Positions 63,161 to 64,000 of a stretch of 64,000 nucleotides of DNA are shown in pieces (within the stretch, counting starts at the first letter, position 1; every line of letters starts with the position of its first letter). A model generated the notes under the pieces. The model saw only the letters and a program-made list of their open reading frames with translations. It made no database searches and was not told the DNA's origin. Where the stretch lies: positions 1 to 64,000 of the forward strand of contig JADKKA010000006.1 of NCBI GenBank assembly GCA_016720745.1, read 5' to 3'. This DNA comes from Chitinophagaceae bacterium. GTDB taxonomy: Bacteria; Bacteroidota; Bacteroidia; Chitinophagales; Chitinophagaceae. A program made the position numbers and the translations under genes.

Positions 63161-64000
63161 ATGATCAAACTGAAATTTCACCCCGATAATGGCACGGCTT
63201 TCTATAAAGAGCTGAAGCAACGACTGGATGAATATTTTACAAACACCCAAACCAGCCGGGAAGGAAATGGAATCATGCGGTTTAAAATCTTTCTTTATTT
63301 CGGACTGGATATTCTATTTTATGTTTTGATGATTAATAGCCGGACTCCGGGGGCATTCTATCTTTTTTACCTGCTGCTGGGTTTATCCATTCTGCTGACT
63401 GCCTTTAATATTTCGCATGATGCAGCACATGGGGTGGCGGTGAAAAGTAAGTTCTGGAATAAGCTCCTGTTTCAACTCAGTTTTCAACTGCAGGGGAATA
63501 ATGCCTATGTATGGGGTAAGAACCATAATGAATCCCACCATTTGTATACCAATGTTGAAGGCAGTGATATTGATGTGCTGAATAATCCCGCAGTACGGAT
63601 GACCGATACCCAAGCACTGAAATGGTTCCATCGTTTCCAGCATATTTATACTCCTTTTTTGTACCTGCTCTATTCCCTGAACTGGTTTCTGTTCAGGGAA
63701 ACACTGATGATTTTCAATTATTCCAGCCGCACGATTCAAATCAGGATTCCGCGGAATGAAGTAGCGAAACTGATCTTTTTTAAACTATTCTATATCGGCT
63801 ATATGATTGTATTACCGGCCCTCCTGCTTCCTTTTGGCTGGGGAACGGTATTGCTGGCATTTTTGCTGAACCATTTCATGGTGTCGGTGATATTTGTAGG
63901 CGTGCTGGGTGTTTCTCATTTATCCGATTATGTTCACCATCCCAAACCAGATGATAATGGGAATCTTTCCATGAGCTGGCCCAAGTTGCAGATGCTTACC
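63161..64000 (+). CDS. Fatty acid desaturase, 3' end beyond the window
   Basis: A membrane di-iron fatty acid desaturase, of which the first 280 residues are in the window. His motifs are HDAAHG (residues 86-91) and HNESHH (122-127); a third His cluster would lie further on (a candidate HLSDYVHH is near the end). Hydrophobic helices precede and separate these motifs (FYLFYLLLGLSILLTAFNIS, then YLLYSLNWFLF). It is 5 bases downstream of the LytTR regulator, which suggests the last module might control membrane lipid composition. Confidence 0.85.
   Translation, partial: MIKLKFHPDNGTAFYKELKQRLDEYFTNTQTSREGNGIMRFKIFLYFGLDILFYVLMINSRTPGAFYLFYLLLGLSILLTAFNISHDAAHGVAVKSKFWNKLLFQLSFQLQGNNAYVWGKNHNESHHLYTNVEGSDIDVLNNPAVRMTDTQALKWFHRFQHIYTPFLYLLYSLNWFLFRETLMIFNYSSRTIQIRIPRNEVAKLIFFKLFYIGYMIVLPALLLPFGWGTVLLAFLLNHFMVSVIFVGVLGVSHLSDYVHHPKPDDNGNLSMSWPKLQMLT

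Overview
This is a mixed chromosomal window from a member of the Bacteroidota, most likely a chitinophagal lineage. The grounds are a type IX secretion sorting tail, LytTR regulators paired with beta-propeller histidine kinases, a coaX/outer-membrane-protein/lptC gene order, a PorT-like barrel, and several TTTG-N19/20-TAnnTTTG promoters. No rRNA, tRNA or CRISPR array was recognised.

Layout. 50-1101 is a fabH-like gene broken by several single-base shifts. 1372-4185 looks like an array of three integron-type gene cassettes: a DUF4268 fragment, a SIR2-like gene and a HEPN-like gene. Each is followed by a related attC-like element, and cassette starts and ends carry complementary GTT/AAC core sites. 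4384-10703 is a restriction-modification island: m5C methyltransferase, McrB-type AAA+ NTPase, DUF2357/PD-(D/E)XK nuclease and a NERD-domain protein. 10770-15092 holds small genes, an AraC/GyrI regulator and a nested GxxExxY element with flanking inverted repeats. 15315-25515 has exported S41 proteases, a DUF1080 protein, an erythromycin-esterase-like enzyme, a class II Fic protein behind a perfect palindrome, GrpB and a PH-domain protein, with a family of interspersed repeats between them.

25540-29500 carries a Tat-exported Gfo/Idh/MocA oxidoreductase, typA and a four-helix-bundle gene. 30756-36924 is a glycosyltransferase cluster (GT25, DXD-type, GT4, two GT2, GT17), with another GT2 at 40255. 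36986-49767 is mostly core or envelope: a T9SS-sorted glycine-rich protein, meaB with a CDGSH protein, a LON-domain protein, coaX, a barrel protein, lptC, an aldo/keto reductase, an SDR, a SET-domain protein, lysS and a PorT-like barrel.

50035-57701 holds small exported or lipoproteins. Interleaved with and following them, 51895-63155 encodes two paralogous signalling modules: propeller kinase plus LytTR regulator, then propeller kinase plus membrane kinase plus LytTR regulator. The window ends inside a fatty acid desaturase gene.

Caution: several genes, mainly in the first 11 kb, are interrupted by one-base shifts, several of them in homopolymers. This may reflect sequencing error rather than gene decay, so I give the inferred full extents.
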